Both the position numbers and the translations under genes were made by a program. A stretch of DNA of 28,490 nucleotides from an uncultured Porphyromonadaceae bacterium (GTDB lineage: Bacteria; Bacteroidota; Bacteroidia; Bacteroidales; Muribaculaceae), in contig URMA01000035.1 of the NCBI GenBank assembly GCA_900548875.1, positions 1 to 28,490 on the forward strand, read 5' to 3'. The notes under the pieces are model-generated. The model saw only the letters and a list, made by a program, of their open reading frames with translations. It did no database searches and had not been told where the DNA came from. Shown here in pieces: positions 15,706-24,142 of the stretch. Each line of letters starts with the position of its first letter. Positions within the stretch are counted from its first letter, which is position 1.

Positions 15706-16509
15706 ATGGAATGGTTTGAATCGCTTGTATTGGGACTGTTGCAGGGCCTTACCGAGTATTTGCCGGTGAGCAGTAGCGGACACCTCGCAATAGGATCGGC
15801 GTTGTTTGGGATTGAGGGAGATACGAATCTGCAGTTTACAATTGTTGTGCATGTGGCAACCGTGTTCAGCACATTGGTTATTCTGTGGAAAGAAATCAGC
15901 TGGATTTTTAAGGGACTGTTCAAGTTTGAGATGAACAGTGAAACGAAATATTTTTTGAATATCGTCGTTTCAATGATCCCGGTGGGAATCGTCGGCGTAT
16001 TCTTTAAGGATTATGTAGAGAGCATTTTCTCGAGCGGCCTTGTGGTTGTAGGCTGTATGCTGCTGCTGACCGCCGTATTGCTTTCTTTTTCCTACTATGC
16101 AAAACCTCGCGTAAAGCAGGAAATTTCGATGCGCGATGCCTTTATTATCGGTTTGGCACAGGCTTGTGCCGTGATGCCCGGTCTGTCGCGTTCGGGTTCG
16201 ACTATCGCTACAGGACTGCTGCTTGGCAACAGTAAGGAAAAAATGGCACAGTTCTCGTTCCTGATGGTAATCCCGCCGATTTTGGGCGAAGCCTTGCTCG
16301 ACACCATCAAGATGGTGGGCGGAAACGCCGAGTCCGTGACTGCAGGCGGCAACATTTCGGCTGTGGCTTTGATTGTCGGATTTCTTGCCGCATTCATTTC
16401 CGGCTGTTTGGCCTGCAAATGGATGATCAGCATTGTGAAGAAAGGGAAACTTATATACTTTGCCATTTATTGTGCTTTGGCAGGTGTCGTTACATTGTTC
16501 CTGTCATAA
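15706..16509 (+). CDS. uppP: undecaprenyl-diphosphate phosphatase UppP (BacA)
   Basis: Integral membrane enzyme that dephosphorylates undecaprenyl diphosphate, regenerating the carrier for peptidoglycan and O-antigen building blocks. 267 residues, standard length. Motif 1, QGLTEYLPVSSSGHL (13-27), contains the catalytic Glu; motif 2, PGLSRSGSTIATGLLLG (from about 158), carries the phosphate-binding Ser/Arg. About eight hydrophobic segments. It starts 9 bases after the DUF3098 gene, so coupled expression is likely. Raised activity in this family gives bacitracin tolerance. The lipid carrier also links it to the polysaccharide locus at 19.8-28.5 kb. Confidence 0.95.
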   Translation: MEWFESLVLGLLQGLTEYLPVSSSGHLAIGSALFGIEGDTNLQFTIVVHVATVFSTLVILWKEISWIFKGLFKFEMNSETKYFLNIVVSMIPVGIVGVFFKDYVESIFSSGLVVVGCMLLLTAVLLSFSYYAKPRVKQEISMRDAFIIGLAQACAVMPGLSRSGSTIATGLLLGNSKEKMAQFSFLMVIPPILGEALLDTIKMVGGNAESVTAGGNISAVALIVGFLAAFISGCLACKWMISIVKKGKLIYFAIYCALAGVVTLFLS

Positions 16510-16527
16510 TATAAAATATAGCAAAAT

Positions 16528-17253
16528 ATGCTTCATCCCGTAGAAGGAGAAATTTTTTATGTTGACAAGCCGCTTCGTTGGACGTCGTTCGACGTTGTGA
16601 AGCGCATTCGGGGAGCGCTTTCGCGTCGTACCGGACTGAAAAAGCTGAAAGTTGGCCATGCCGGTACGCTCGACCCTCTGGCGACAGGGGTAATGACGGT
16701 TGTGACGGGACGTGCAACCAAGCAGATTGAGGCGCTTCAGGCGCATACCAAGGAATATGTGGCTACTATCCGTTTGGGAGCAACCACGCCTTCGTTCGAC
16801 CTGGAAACGGAAATAGATGCCGAATATCCGTGGGAGCATATCGACCGTCGGATGGTGGAAGAGGCGTTGGCTAAGTTTGTCGGAAGTATCAAGCAGGTCC
16901 CTCCCGCCTATTCAGCCTGTAAGATTGACGGCAAGCGTGCCTACAAGATGGCGCGTAAGGGAAAGGAAGTGAATATAAAGGCGAAGGAGCTCGTTATTGA
17001 CGAGATTGAACTGCTCGACATGCAGATGCCGGTCATTGTCATTCGGGTTGTGTGCAGCAAAGGCACCTATATTCGGGCATTGGCACGCGATATTGGCGAA
17101 GCGTTGGGCAGCGGCGGTCACTTGACCGGCCTGCGGCGTACACGGGTAGGCGATGTGGCTGTGGATGACTGCCTGTCGGTCGATGATTTGATGAAACACT
17201 TGGAAACTGCCGACATTGAATTGCCGGAAGAATATCAGAAAAAAGAAATTTAA
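16528..17253 (+). CDS. truB: tRNA pseudouridine(55) synthase TruB
   Basis: Converts U55 in the T-loop of tRNAs to pseudouridine. 241 residues, shorter than the E. coli enzyme because the C-terminal PUA-like domain is missing, which is usual in Bacteroidetes. The catalytic Asp is D49 in KVGHAGTLDPLATGVM. VPPAYSACKIDGKRAY and VVCSKGTYIRALARDIG are the other conserved blocks. Fourth gene of the ftsX operon: 18 bases after uppP and 16 before queA, so two tRNA-modification genes are paired. Confidence 0.95.
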   Translation: MLHPVEGEIFYVDKPLRWTSFDVVKRIRGALSRRTGLKKLKVGHAGTLDPLATGVMTVVTGRATKQIEALQAHTKEYVATIRLGATTPSFDLETEIDAEYPWEHIDRRMVEEALAKFVGSIKQVPPAYSACKIDGKRAYKMARKGKEVNIKAKELVIDEIELLDMQMPVIVIRVVCSKGTYIRALARDIGEALGSGGHLTGLRRTRVGDVAVDDCLSVDDLMKHLETADIELPEEYQKKEI

Positions 17254-17269
17254 AACGAGGAAACAAGAT

Positions 17270-18319
17270 ATGAAGCTTTCACAATTTAAGTTTAAATTGC
17301 CGGAGGAGTTAATTGCACAATATCCGGCACCGGAACGTGATGAGTCGAGACTGATGGTTGTACACCGTAAAACTGGGGACATTGAACATAAAGTGTTTAA
17401 GGAAGTTCTTGACTATTTCGACGATGGCGACCTTTTTGTGTTTAACGATACGAAAGTTTTTCCTGCCCGTCTGTATGGCAACAAGGAAAAAACCGGTGCA
17501 AGAATTGAAGTGTTCCTGTTGCGTGAATTGAACGAGGAGCATAAATTGTGGGACGTATTGGTGGAACCTGCCCGAAAGATACGTATCGGCAACAAGCTGT
17601 ATTTCGGTGAAGACGAATCGATGGTAGCTGAAGTTATCGACAATACGACTTCCCGCGGCCGTACGCTGCGTTTCCTTTACGACGGTCCGCACGACGAATT
17701 CAAGGAAGCCTTGTTCAAGCTCGGACAAACCCCGCTTCCCGAATATATCACCCGTGAACCGGTACCGGAAGACGAAGAACGCTTCCAGTGTATTTTCGCC
17801 AAGAACGAAGGTGCGGTGGTTGTTCCTGCCGCAGGTACGCACTTCAGCCGTGAATTGCTGAAACGTATGGAAATCAAGGGCGTGAACTACGATTTCCTGA
17901 CGATGCACTTCGGTTTGGGCAATTTCCGTGAAATTGACGTGGAGGACCTGACAAAGCACCGCATGGACTCGGAACAGGTAGAAGTAGGCCCTCATCTGGT
18001 AGAACTTGTAAACCGCACGAAAGATGCCGGAAAGGCAGTCTGCGCTGTAGGTGCTTCCGTGCTTCGTGCCATGGCAAGTACCGTAAGCATGGACGGGCAT
18101 ATCAAGGAATTCAGCGGCTGGACAAACAAGTTCATTTTCCCGCCGTATGAATTTACGGTCTGCACGTCGATGATCAGTAATTTCCATTTGCCGTATTCCA
18201 CGATGCTGATGCTTGTAGCCGCATTCGGAGATTATGACATCATCATGAATGCCTACAATGAAGCCGTGAAAGAAAAATATCGTTTCGGTGTATATGGCGA
18301 TGCCATGTTGATTATCTAA
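17270..18319 (+). CDS. queA: S-adenosylmethionine:tRNA ribosyltransferase-isomerase QueA
   Basis: Transfers and isomerises the ribosyl part of SAM onto preQ1 in tRNA, making epoxyqueuosine. 349 residues from ATG 17270, preceded by ACGAGG about 10 bases upstream; the frame start at 17216 lies inside truB. Family signatures: PAPERDESRLMVVHR, FVFNDTKVFPARLYGNK, GQTPLPEYITR, QCIFAKNEGAVVVPAAGTHFS, HFGLGNFREI, and the C-terminal KYRFGVYGDAMLII. The cytoplasmic enzyme is the last gene of the operon and is followed by a long hairpin at 18340-18381. No other queuosine gene is in the window. Confidence 0.96.
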   Translation: MKLSQFKFKLPEELIAQYPAPERDESRLMVVHRKTGDIEHKVFKEVLDYFDDGDLFVFNDTKVFPARLYGNKEKTGARIEVFLLRELNEEHKLWDVLVEPARKIRIGNKLYFGEDESMVAEVIDNTTSRGRTLRFLYDGPHDEFKEALFKLGQTPLPEYITREPVPEDEERFQCIFAKNEGAVVVPAAGTHFSRELLKRMEIKGVNYDFLTMHFGLGNFREIDVEDLTKHRMDSEQVEVGPHLVELVNRTKDAGKAVCAVGASVLRAMASTVSMDGHIKEFSGWTNKFIFPPYEFTVCTSMISNFHLPYSTMLMLVAAFGDYDIIMNAYNEAVKEKYRFGVYGDAMLII

Positions 18320-18339
18320 TCAGTAGCGTCTGCTATAAC

Positions 18340-18381
18340 CGTCAAGGGGCTGTATCGGTTTTCCGGTACGGCCCCTTGACG
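18340..18381. terminator. long hairpin between convergent queA and glycosyltransferase genes
   Basis: cgtcaaggggctgtatcgg (18340-18358), loop TTTT, and a pairing 3' arm (18363-18381) make a 19-bp stem with wobble pairs and no unpaired base. It is followed by GTTATTG rather than a T-run. Placed 20 bases after queA and 22 before the end of the opposite gene, it probably ends both transcripts or protects their 3' ends. Confidence 0.7.
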
Positions 18382-18403
18382 TTATTGATGGGTTATTGAC
18401 AAG

Positions 18404-19618
18404 TTACTGCCATGTATAGTTGCCGGCATGATGCGACTTGATGCGTGCAATCAGGTTTCGGAACGGACGGACGAAACGCAGTGCCGGGACGGAGAACAGC
18501 AGCATCCGTCCTTGCAGCAAGCGTGCCGTCTTGCGGTAGGCGAGAATGTCGCTTACTTGCTGGGCTATGAACATTAGCAGGGCGAAACCCCCCGTTATTC
18601 CCGCTTTCCAGTAGTCGGACGCATCCTCGGCACAGTAGGCAATCCAAACGGCGTAGGCCACTGTACAGACAACAGCGAACAGAAAGAGGAAGTAGCATGC
18701 CTGGCGTACCGTTTCTCCGTTGACGGACGCGCGGGTACGCAGTTGCGTGAAGCTGCGGAACAGCTTCTGTATGCGGAATTCATAGCGGAAATCGTCGTGG
18801 TGTTCCAGCAGAACGGTTTCCGGCGACAATTCGACCGCAGTTTTTCCACGGCGTGCTATCTCTTTCAGGAAGATGTCGTCGTCGCCGTACTTTAGATTCA
18901 GCGAAGAAGAGAATCCGCGGTTGTCGAAGAACAGTTGTTTGCGATATGCAATGTTGCTTCCGTGACAGCGGAACGGACGGCGGCAGAGAGCAGCATTAAG
19001 ATAGACGGCAGCTTCTTCTGTTTCGTCATAGGCACGGTAGCGCCGGCCTCTTTCCATGTCGTTGTCGAATTCACTGTGGGCGTAGCCGACAACGATGTCC
19101 GCGCCCTTGGCAAAATGGCGTGCCATGCCTGTCAGCCATTGGTCGGATTCCGGGCGGCAAAGGGCTGACGTAATCAGCACGAAATCGTTGACAGCCGCTT
19201 TGATGCCGAGCGTGATGGACAGCTTCTTTATGGAAACATTGCAGGAGTTTTCGGGAGTGAATGTTGTGCGCAGGTGGGGATATTCCAATCCCAAACGGGT
19301 GAGGGCGTCGCCCACATGTCCGCATTTGTCGGCGTTAACCACAATTACTTCATAGTCAGGATAATTTTGCTCCATCAGCAATGGAATCATTGTTTGGAGG
19401 GCTTCGCTACAGTTGGCAGGTGCGTAGACTATAACAGAAAGTGCGGGCAAATTTGTTCTGGCATTCCCGTCCTGAGCCAATGATTTTTGTTTTATCCATC
19501 TGCCGATGCGGCGTGGCAGAGCGGCGGAAGTGGCAATGACAACGATTGTCAGCAGGAACAGGCAGGAAAGTGCCGAAAGTTCCAGTGTCGTTATGTTGAA
19601 AGGCAGTGCTATATCCAT
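18404..19618 (-). CDS. membrane-bound family 2 glycosyltransferase
   Basis: 404 residues. Predicted inner-membrane processive or polymer-type GT2: an N-terminal helix (about 10-33), a cytoplasmic GT-A domain (about 57-300), and two or three C-terminal helices (from about 308). Visible motifs: LPALSVIVYAPANCSEAL with YEVIVVNADKCG (nucleotide-binding strand), FVLITSALCRPESDQWL in the metal-binding region, CHGSNIAYRK, and YGDDDIFLKEIARRG supplying the catalytic-base acidic cluster. The usual DxD is not obvious (SALCRP), so metal binding may differ from typical GT2. It is divergent from the polysaccharide operon at 19800 and may belong to the same pathway. Acceptor and donor unknown. Confidence 0.82.
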   Translation of the reverse strand: MDIALPFNITTLELSALSCLFLLTIVVIATSAALPRRIGRWIKQKSLAQDGNARTNLPALSVIVYAPANCSEALQTMIPLLMEQNYPDYEVIVVNADKCGHVGDALTRLGLEYPHLRTTFTPENSCNVSIKKLSITLGIKAAVNDFVLITSALCRPESDQWLTGMARHFAKGADIVVGYAHSEFDNDMERGRRYRAYDETEEAAVYLNAALCRRPFRCHGSNIAYRKQLFFDNRGFSSSLNLKYGDDDIFLKEIARRGKTAVELSPETVLLEHHDDFRYEFRIQKLFRSFTQLRTRASVNGETVRQACYFLFLFAVVCTVAYAVWIAYCAEDASDYWKAGITGGFALLMFIAQQVSDILAYRKTARLLQGRMLLFSVPALRFVRPFRNLIARIKSHHAGNYTWQ

Positions 19619-19643
19619 GTGGGCTATACTTAAAAATGTCGTG

Positions 19644-19651
19644 CAAAGTTA
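19644..19651 (-). promoter_or_regulatory. -7 element for the minus-strand glycosyltransferase
   Basis: TAACTTTG followed by CAC on the minus strand matches TAnnTTTG and is 25 bases upstream of the ATG at 19618. No -33 TTTG is seen at the normal distance. Confidence 0.45.
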
Positions 19652-19748
19652 ACGAAGACTGCGGAAATATTGATTGCTTTTCAATTAAAATAAAGAGGAT
19701 GTGTGCAGTAAAACAACCGTAAGACCGTTTAATAAAAGATTACAAGCT

Positions 19749-19770
19749 GCAAACATAATAAAATGTTTGC
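19749..19770. promoter_or_regulatory. 8-bp inverted repeat just upstream of the polysaccharide operon
   Basis: gcaaacat and atgtttgc flank a 6-base AT loop, ending 29 bases before the wza-like start. Symmetry and position suit a regulator site or a small leader hairpin. I find no consensus TAnnTTTG promoter for this operon in 19620-19800, and no upxY/upxZ-type antitermination gene in front of it. Confidence 0.35.
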
Positions 19771-19799
19771 GGTTTCGTTTAAATTAAAAATGTGCATAT

Positions 19800-20600
19800 A
19801 TGAGAAATAATATTTGGGTACTTTGTATCGTAGTGTTTACCATGTTGTTCACTTCCTGCAAAACAGGGGAGAGTCTTACTTATTTTCAGAATGCCGATGA
19901 GGTAGGTGAAAGTATTCGTAATGTGGATTATGCCATAGAAATAGTTCCTGCCGACGAGCTTTTCATCTCGGTCAACTCTCTTGTGCCTGAAGCAACAGCC
20001 ATCTACAACCTTCCGTTGTCGAATCCGGCGCAGGCAGGAAGTCTGGAACTTACGACTTCGCCTAAAAACCAAACCTATATAGTCAACAAGGACGGTAATA
20101 TCCAGTTTCCGGTGTTGGGACAGCTTCATGTGGCCGGCATGACCATCCATGAACTGACGGAAATGCTGACAAAGGAAATTTCCAAGAATGTGGAGAATCC
20201 GATTGTCCGCGTTCAGCTGATGAACTTCCGTGTCAACGTGTTGGGTGAAGTGAAGAATCCGGGACAAATTGTCGTAACTACGGAGCGTTTCTCCATTTTT
20301 GACGCATTGGCAACGGTCGGAGACCTGACTGAATACGGCCGTCGTGAGAATGTGACACTTATTCGTGAAGAGGACGGTGTGCGCACTTACCATCGCATCA
20401 ATCTGAATGATGCCAATGTGGTGAATTCTCCTTACTTCTATCTGCAACAGAATGATGTAATCTACGTAGAACCTAACCGAGTAAGAAAAGACAACTCAAA
20501 ATATAATCAGAACAATTCATTCCGTATTCAGGTCGTTTCGACTGTCGTGAGCCTGGTATCCGTTATTTCGTCATTGCTGATTGCACTGGTTATCAAATAA
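19800..20600 (+). CDS. polysaccharide export outer-membrane lipoprotein (Wza-like)
   Basis: 266 residues. Forms or gates the outer-membrane channel for capsule or exopolysaccharide. The signal peptide ends in lipobox LFTSC (Cys about 20), so it is a lipoprotein. Order: YFQNADEV start typical of Bacteroides export proteins; poly_export domain (about 40-140) with YAIEIVPADELFISV, YIVNKDGNIQFPVLGQLHVAGMT and NPIVRVQLMNFRV; SLBB domain (about 150-215) with VNVLGEVKNPGQIVV and LQQNDVIYVEPN. A C-terminal hydrophobic helix (about 243-264) may span the membrane. It is the first gene of the polysaccharide locus and pairs with the Wzz/Wzc-like protein at 21891. Confidence 0.9.
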   Translation: MRNNIWVLCIVVFTMLFTSCKTGESLTYFQNADEVGESIRNVDYAIEIVPADELFISVNSLVPEATAIYNLPLSNPAQAGSLELTTSPKNQTYIVNKDGNIQFPVLGQLHVAGMTIHELTEMLTKEISKNVENPIVRVQLMNFRVNVLGEVKNPGQIVVTTERFSIFDALATVGDLTEYGRRENVTLIREEDGVRTYHRINLNDANVVNSPYFYLQQNDVIYVEPNRVRKDNSKYNQNNSFRIQVVSTVVSLVSVISSLLIALVIK

Positions 20601-20614
20601 CAAATTGATTGTGG

Positions 20615-21898
20615 ATGCTGGACATTAATCGGACATATTTCTGGCTGTTCTGTTTTGCCGTGCTGTGTTTGCTGATCGGGATTAATCTGTTCAGATTCGC
20701 AGATGAAGTTTGTCAGCTTGTCTTTGCCATATTGGGAGCGTTGGATTTGCTCTATAACCGTCGTTGGCGTGCCTACCGGTTGTTTTTCGTCTTTTTGGGC
20801 GTAATGGCGTTTTATGCCTTTTACAGCATTTGTTTTCTTGATTACAGTATTCCGCGTGCCATTATCAACGATTTTGTCATCCAGATGAAGCCATTGATAG
20901 CTTTTTCTGTTACTTATGCAATAGCTCCACACTTTACGGACAAGGAAAAACGGATAATTAAATATCTTTGTATTGTACTGGCGATACTGTCTTTCATTAT
21001 GATTTTAGCTGATACTCGCCGTGCATTGTTGCCCCACGTTTATCACCAGGGACTGCTGTGTGCCGGATGTGGTATCGTATATTTATTGATGGCATATGAC
21101 AAGGAAGAGCCTAAAGGCTGGAGCCGAAAAGACTTGTTTTGGGCTGTGGCTATCTTTATGATGGGGCTGGCCTGTACGCGTGCCAAGTATTATGGATTTG
21201 TCGTGTTGGTTTTGTTCATGTTGTTCGTGTACAAGCCGGGTATGATGAATTTGAAAAATTTGCGTAATTTTGGCATTATATTGCTGGTGTTTGCTGCGGT
21301 ACTTTTTGTATCGTGGAACAAGATTGAATATTATTTTATTACGGGTAATTCCGATACCTTTGATCCGGAAGTGGCAGAGTCCTTTGCACGTCCGGTTTTG
21401 TATGCAACTTCCATTCTCGTATTTGCCGACCATTTTTGGTTGGGTTCCGGTTTGGCTTCGTTTGCAACTTCATCATCGTCGACGGCTATACACTATTCCG
21501 GATTGTATTATGATTACGGAATAGATGCCATTTGGGGGTTGTCTCCAACATACGATGCCTTTGTTTCTGATACATTTTATCCGGAACTGGCGCAGTTTGG
21601 CTTTGTCGGCATTATTCTGTTTGTCGTTTTTTGCTGGTGGATATGGAAACGGCTGATGATATTGCTCCGTGCCGGCAAGTTGCCGTTGTTCATTATCGGA
21701 GTGCTCGGTTTTGGATTTCTGGCGATTGATGCCACCTCCAATTGCTGTGTGCTTCAGGTGTCGGGCGAACTCATAATGGCGGTTTTGGGCATTCTGGCTG
21801 CCTGTGCAAAATCGTTGGACGAAGAAGAAAAACTACTTTCCGGCAATGTGGCGGGATTATATAATGGTTTGAATAAAAAAGAAATGAAATATGAATAA
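20615..21898 (+). CDS. O-antigen ligase / Wzy polymerase-like membrane protein
   Basis: 427 residues from ATG 20615; a TTG start at 20609 would add two residues. About 10-12 hydrophobic segments and one large hydrophilic loop after the eighth or so (about 255-320), with FARPVLYATSILVFADHFWLGSGLASFA, SPTYDAFVSDTFYPELAQFGFVGII. HxxLGxGxxxF followed later by a Pro-Glu-rich loop and GxxGxI resembles the Wzy_C/WaaL family (hFGxGxxxF ... E xGxxG), though without the usual His. The likely role is polymerising or transferring glycan from undecaprenyl diphosphate in the periplasm. It overlaps the next gene by 8 bases. The family is inferred mainly from topology and context. Confidence 0.65.
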   Translation: MLDINRTYFWLFCFAVLCLLIGINLFRFADEVCQLVFAILGALDLLYNRRWRAYRLFFVFLGVMAFYAFYSICFLDYSIPRAIINDFVIQMKPLIAFSVTYAIAPHFTDKEKRIIKYLCIVLAILSFIMILADTRRALLPHVYHQGLLCAGCGIVYLLMAYDKEEPKGWSRKDLFWAVAIFMMGLACTRAKYYGFVVLVLFMLFVYKPGMMNLKNLRNFGIILLVFAAVLFVSWNKIEYYFITGNSDTFDPEVAESFARPVLYATSILVFADHFWLGSGLASFATSSSSTAIHYSGLYYDYGIDAIWGLSPTYDAFVSDTFYPELAQFGFVGIILFVVFCWWIWKRLMILLRAGKLPLFIIGVLGFGFLAIDATSNCCVLQVSGELIMAVLGILAACAKSLDEEEKLLSGNVAGLYNGLNKKEMKYE

Positions 21899-24122
21899 AA
21901 AATCTGACAAAATTGATTTTTCAAGAACCATCTACGAAATGAAGCGACGTTGGTACTATTACCTAATTGCTTTCGTGTTCATTATGGGGTTCGTAGCATT
22001 CTATATGTATAAAAAGAATGCAGACTATCTGTTTCATGCCAATGTTTTGATTGAACAGGAAGAAGGAGGTAGTGCCGCAGCAGGAGGTATGGCACAAATG
22101 ATGCGTACTTTTTCGTTGGGTTCAATGGGTGGCGGTTCTGTCGATGACGAAATTCTTGTCATGCAGTCGCACAGTCTGCTTTGTCAAATGATTTCCGAAT
22201 TGAAGCTGAATCGTACCTATCGTGAGGAAATCGCGATGAAAAACTATTCGCTGTATAAAAAGTCGCCTGTGGCGCTTCTGGCCCCAGATGAACTTTTTGA
22301 TACTTTGAAATCAGGATTTCAAATGACAGTGAAACTGCATGCGGATGGGACTGCTGATGTGAAGGCGACGAAGGGACTGCTAAAAACGACTCTGTTCGAG
22401 AAGAATGGAACTGCGCTTCCGCTGACAATCAGTATTCCCTCACGTGGCATATATGTGCTTGAAAAGACAGAGAATTTTGTGCCAGGAAAAGAGCAATTAA
22501 TAAAAATTAGTGTGTCCGGCAATAATCAGATGGCTGAATTTTATGCAAAGGAGTTGACCGTTGATTATTCTTCAAAAAAATCCAATGGCATATCGTTGGA
22601 AATTGAAGACAATGATTTGCAGCGAGGTAAAGATATTCTGAATAAGTTGATTGAACTGTATAATAATCGCCGTACGGATGAAAAGAATCTGAAGACGTCA
22701 AATGAATTGCAGTTCATTGACGAACGTCTGGCATCGTTGACCGGGCAGCTTCATGATGCGGAAAAGAAAGTGGAGGATTTTAAAACTTCGAACAATGTAA
22801 CCGATATTGAGGTGGAAGCCAAAGTTCTGTTGGAACAGACAAGCGCCAACAAACAGTCGATTGTGCAGATTCAGACACAGTTGGCTGTGTTCGACATGAT
22901 TTGCAAGTTCCTGGACGACCCTGCCAATCGCTATTCCATGATTCCGATTACAAGCGGTGTGGAATATGAAGGTGCTGCCAAGTCGATTGAAGCCTACAAT
23001 AATCTGGTTGTAAAGCGGATGGAATTGAATATGTCGGCAAAGAAGGATAATGCTTCCCTGATGCTGCTGAATGCCCAGATTGACGGTATGCGTTCGGGAG
23101 TTGTTGAAACAATCGAAAAGGCTCGTGCAAGTACAGAAATAGCTTACAATGATTTCGTGAGGGAAGATGGCAAATTCGCTTCCCGTTTGAAGGATTTGCC
23201 TACTCACGAACGTGAATATCTGAACCTGATGCGTGACCAGACGATAAAGAACAATCTTTATGTGTTCTTGCTTGAACAGCGGGAAACCAGCGTCTTGAAA
23301 CTCGGTTCAAACTATCCGATGGGCCGTGTGGTAGATGCTGCTTACCACGACGTGAAGCCAGTGGCTCCGAAATGGAGCGTCATGGGTGGTCTTGGCCTGT
23401 TGGCTACGTTGCTGTTGCCAACCTTATGGTTTGTTTTCCATAGTACCCTTTCCCGTAGAGTCGTTGTCCCTTCTGATGTAGAGAGCCTGATGCCTTGTCC
23501 GCTTGACGGAGTCGTTTCGTTGGATGCTGCTTCAGCCGAAACGCTTGATTATAGCAAAAATGGAATGGATGTCAAGGAAATGCGTGCATTGTGCAGTCGG
23601 ATGTTGGACAAGGGTAAGGTACAGTTCTATACAGCCTTTGAACGGGATAACGGATGTGTTTCTCTACTGGTGAACATGGCTTATCTTATGGGGCGTAGCG
23701 GTAGGCGGACTGTGGTTGTTGATGCCAGCTTACAGGGTACGCTCATGAATGTGCTTCATGTTTCTCCTCATCATACAGTGGAAGACTTTTTGTCGGATAC
23801 TATGTTAAAAATTGAGGATTTGACATATAAATGTAATAATATTGGTAACTTTGATGCCGTTTTGTCATGCATGAACAGTGGCGATGAAGAGTCTTTGTCG
23901 CATCCTCGTTTTCAACAGATGTTGGAAATGTTGGAGGGAGTGTATGACAATATACTTATTTTGGGCGCACTGCTCGATGAAGAAAGCGGAGTGCCACGTT
24001 TGTTGAAGAATGTTGATTATACAGTTGTGTTAGTATCAAAAGGAGAGAAAGTGTCGCGTAAACGTCAAAATTCTGATGTTTTAAAAACGGAACAGCTCGG
24101 TGTTGTCTTCAACAAACTGTGA
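21891..24122 (+). CDS. Wzz/Wzc-like polysaccharide co-polymerase with degenerate tyrosine-kinase domain
   Basis: 743 residues, the length of a fused Wzc/GumC protein. N-terminal helix about 17-36; periplasmic Wzz domain with NVLIEQEEGG near its start; long coiled coils (about 270-460) with FIDERLASLTGQLHDAEKKVEDF; FLLEQRETSVLKLGSNYP and second helix about 495-517, preceded by the AP-rich DVKPVAPKW. The C-terminal domain (about 540-743) has the BY-kinase fold pattern (NMAYLMGRSGRRTVVVDAS) but not the catalytic residues: Walker A is ERDNGCVSLLV instead of xGxGKS/T, and the Walker B-type strand reads NILILGALLDEE, lacking the expected Asp-x-Pro. There is no tyrosine-rich tail. It should control chain length with the Wza-like protein, but probably cannot phosphorylate. 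Confidence 0.85.
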   Translation: MNKKSDKIDFSRTIYEMKRRWYYYLIAFVFIMGFVAFYMYKKNADYLFHANVLIEQEEGGSAAAGGMAQMMRTFSLGSMGGGSVDDEILVMQSHSLLCQMISELKLNRTYREEIAMKNYSLYKKSPVALLAPDELFDTLKSGFQMTVKLHADGTADVKATKGLLKTTLFEKNGTALPLTISIPSRGIYVLEKTENFVPGKEQLIKISVSGNNQMAEFYAKELTVDYSSKKSNGISLEIEDNDLQRGKDILNKLIELYNNRRTDEKNLKTSNELQFIDERLASLTGQLHDAEKKVEDFKTSNNVTDIEVEAKVLLEQTSANKQSIVQIQTQLAVFDMICKFLDDPANRYSMIPITSGVEYEGAAKSIEAYNNLVVKRMELNMSAKKDNASLMLLNAQIDGMRSGVVETIEKARASTEIAYNDFVREDGKFASRLKDLPTHEREYLNLMRDQTIKNNLYVFLLEQRETSVLKLGSNYPMGRVVDAAYHDVKPVAPKWSVMGGLGLLATLLLPTLWFVFHSTLSRRVVVPSDVESLMPCPLDGVVSLDAASAETLDYSKNGMDVKEMRALCSRMLDKGKVQFYTAFERDNGCVSLLVNMAYLMGRSGRRTVVVDASLQGTLMNVLHVSPHHTVEDFLSDTMLKIEDLTYKCNNIGNFDAVLSCMNSGDEESLSHPRFQQMLEMLEGVYDNILILGALLDEESGVPRLLKNVDYTVVLVSKGEKVSRKRQNSDVLKTEQLGVVFNKL

Positions 24123-24142
24123 CTTAATTAAAACAGAAAGAA

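Noticed and set aside
17309..18187. 292-residue open frame antisense to queA
   Set aside because: It lies entirely within the unmistakable queA gene on the other strand and has no protein-like features.
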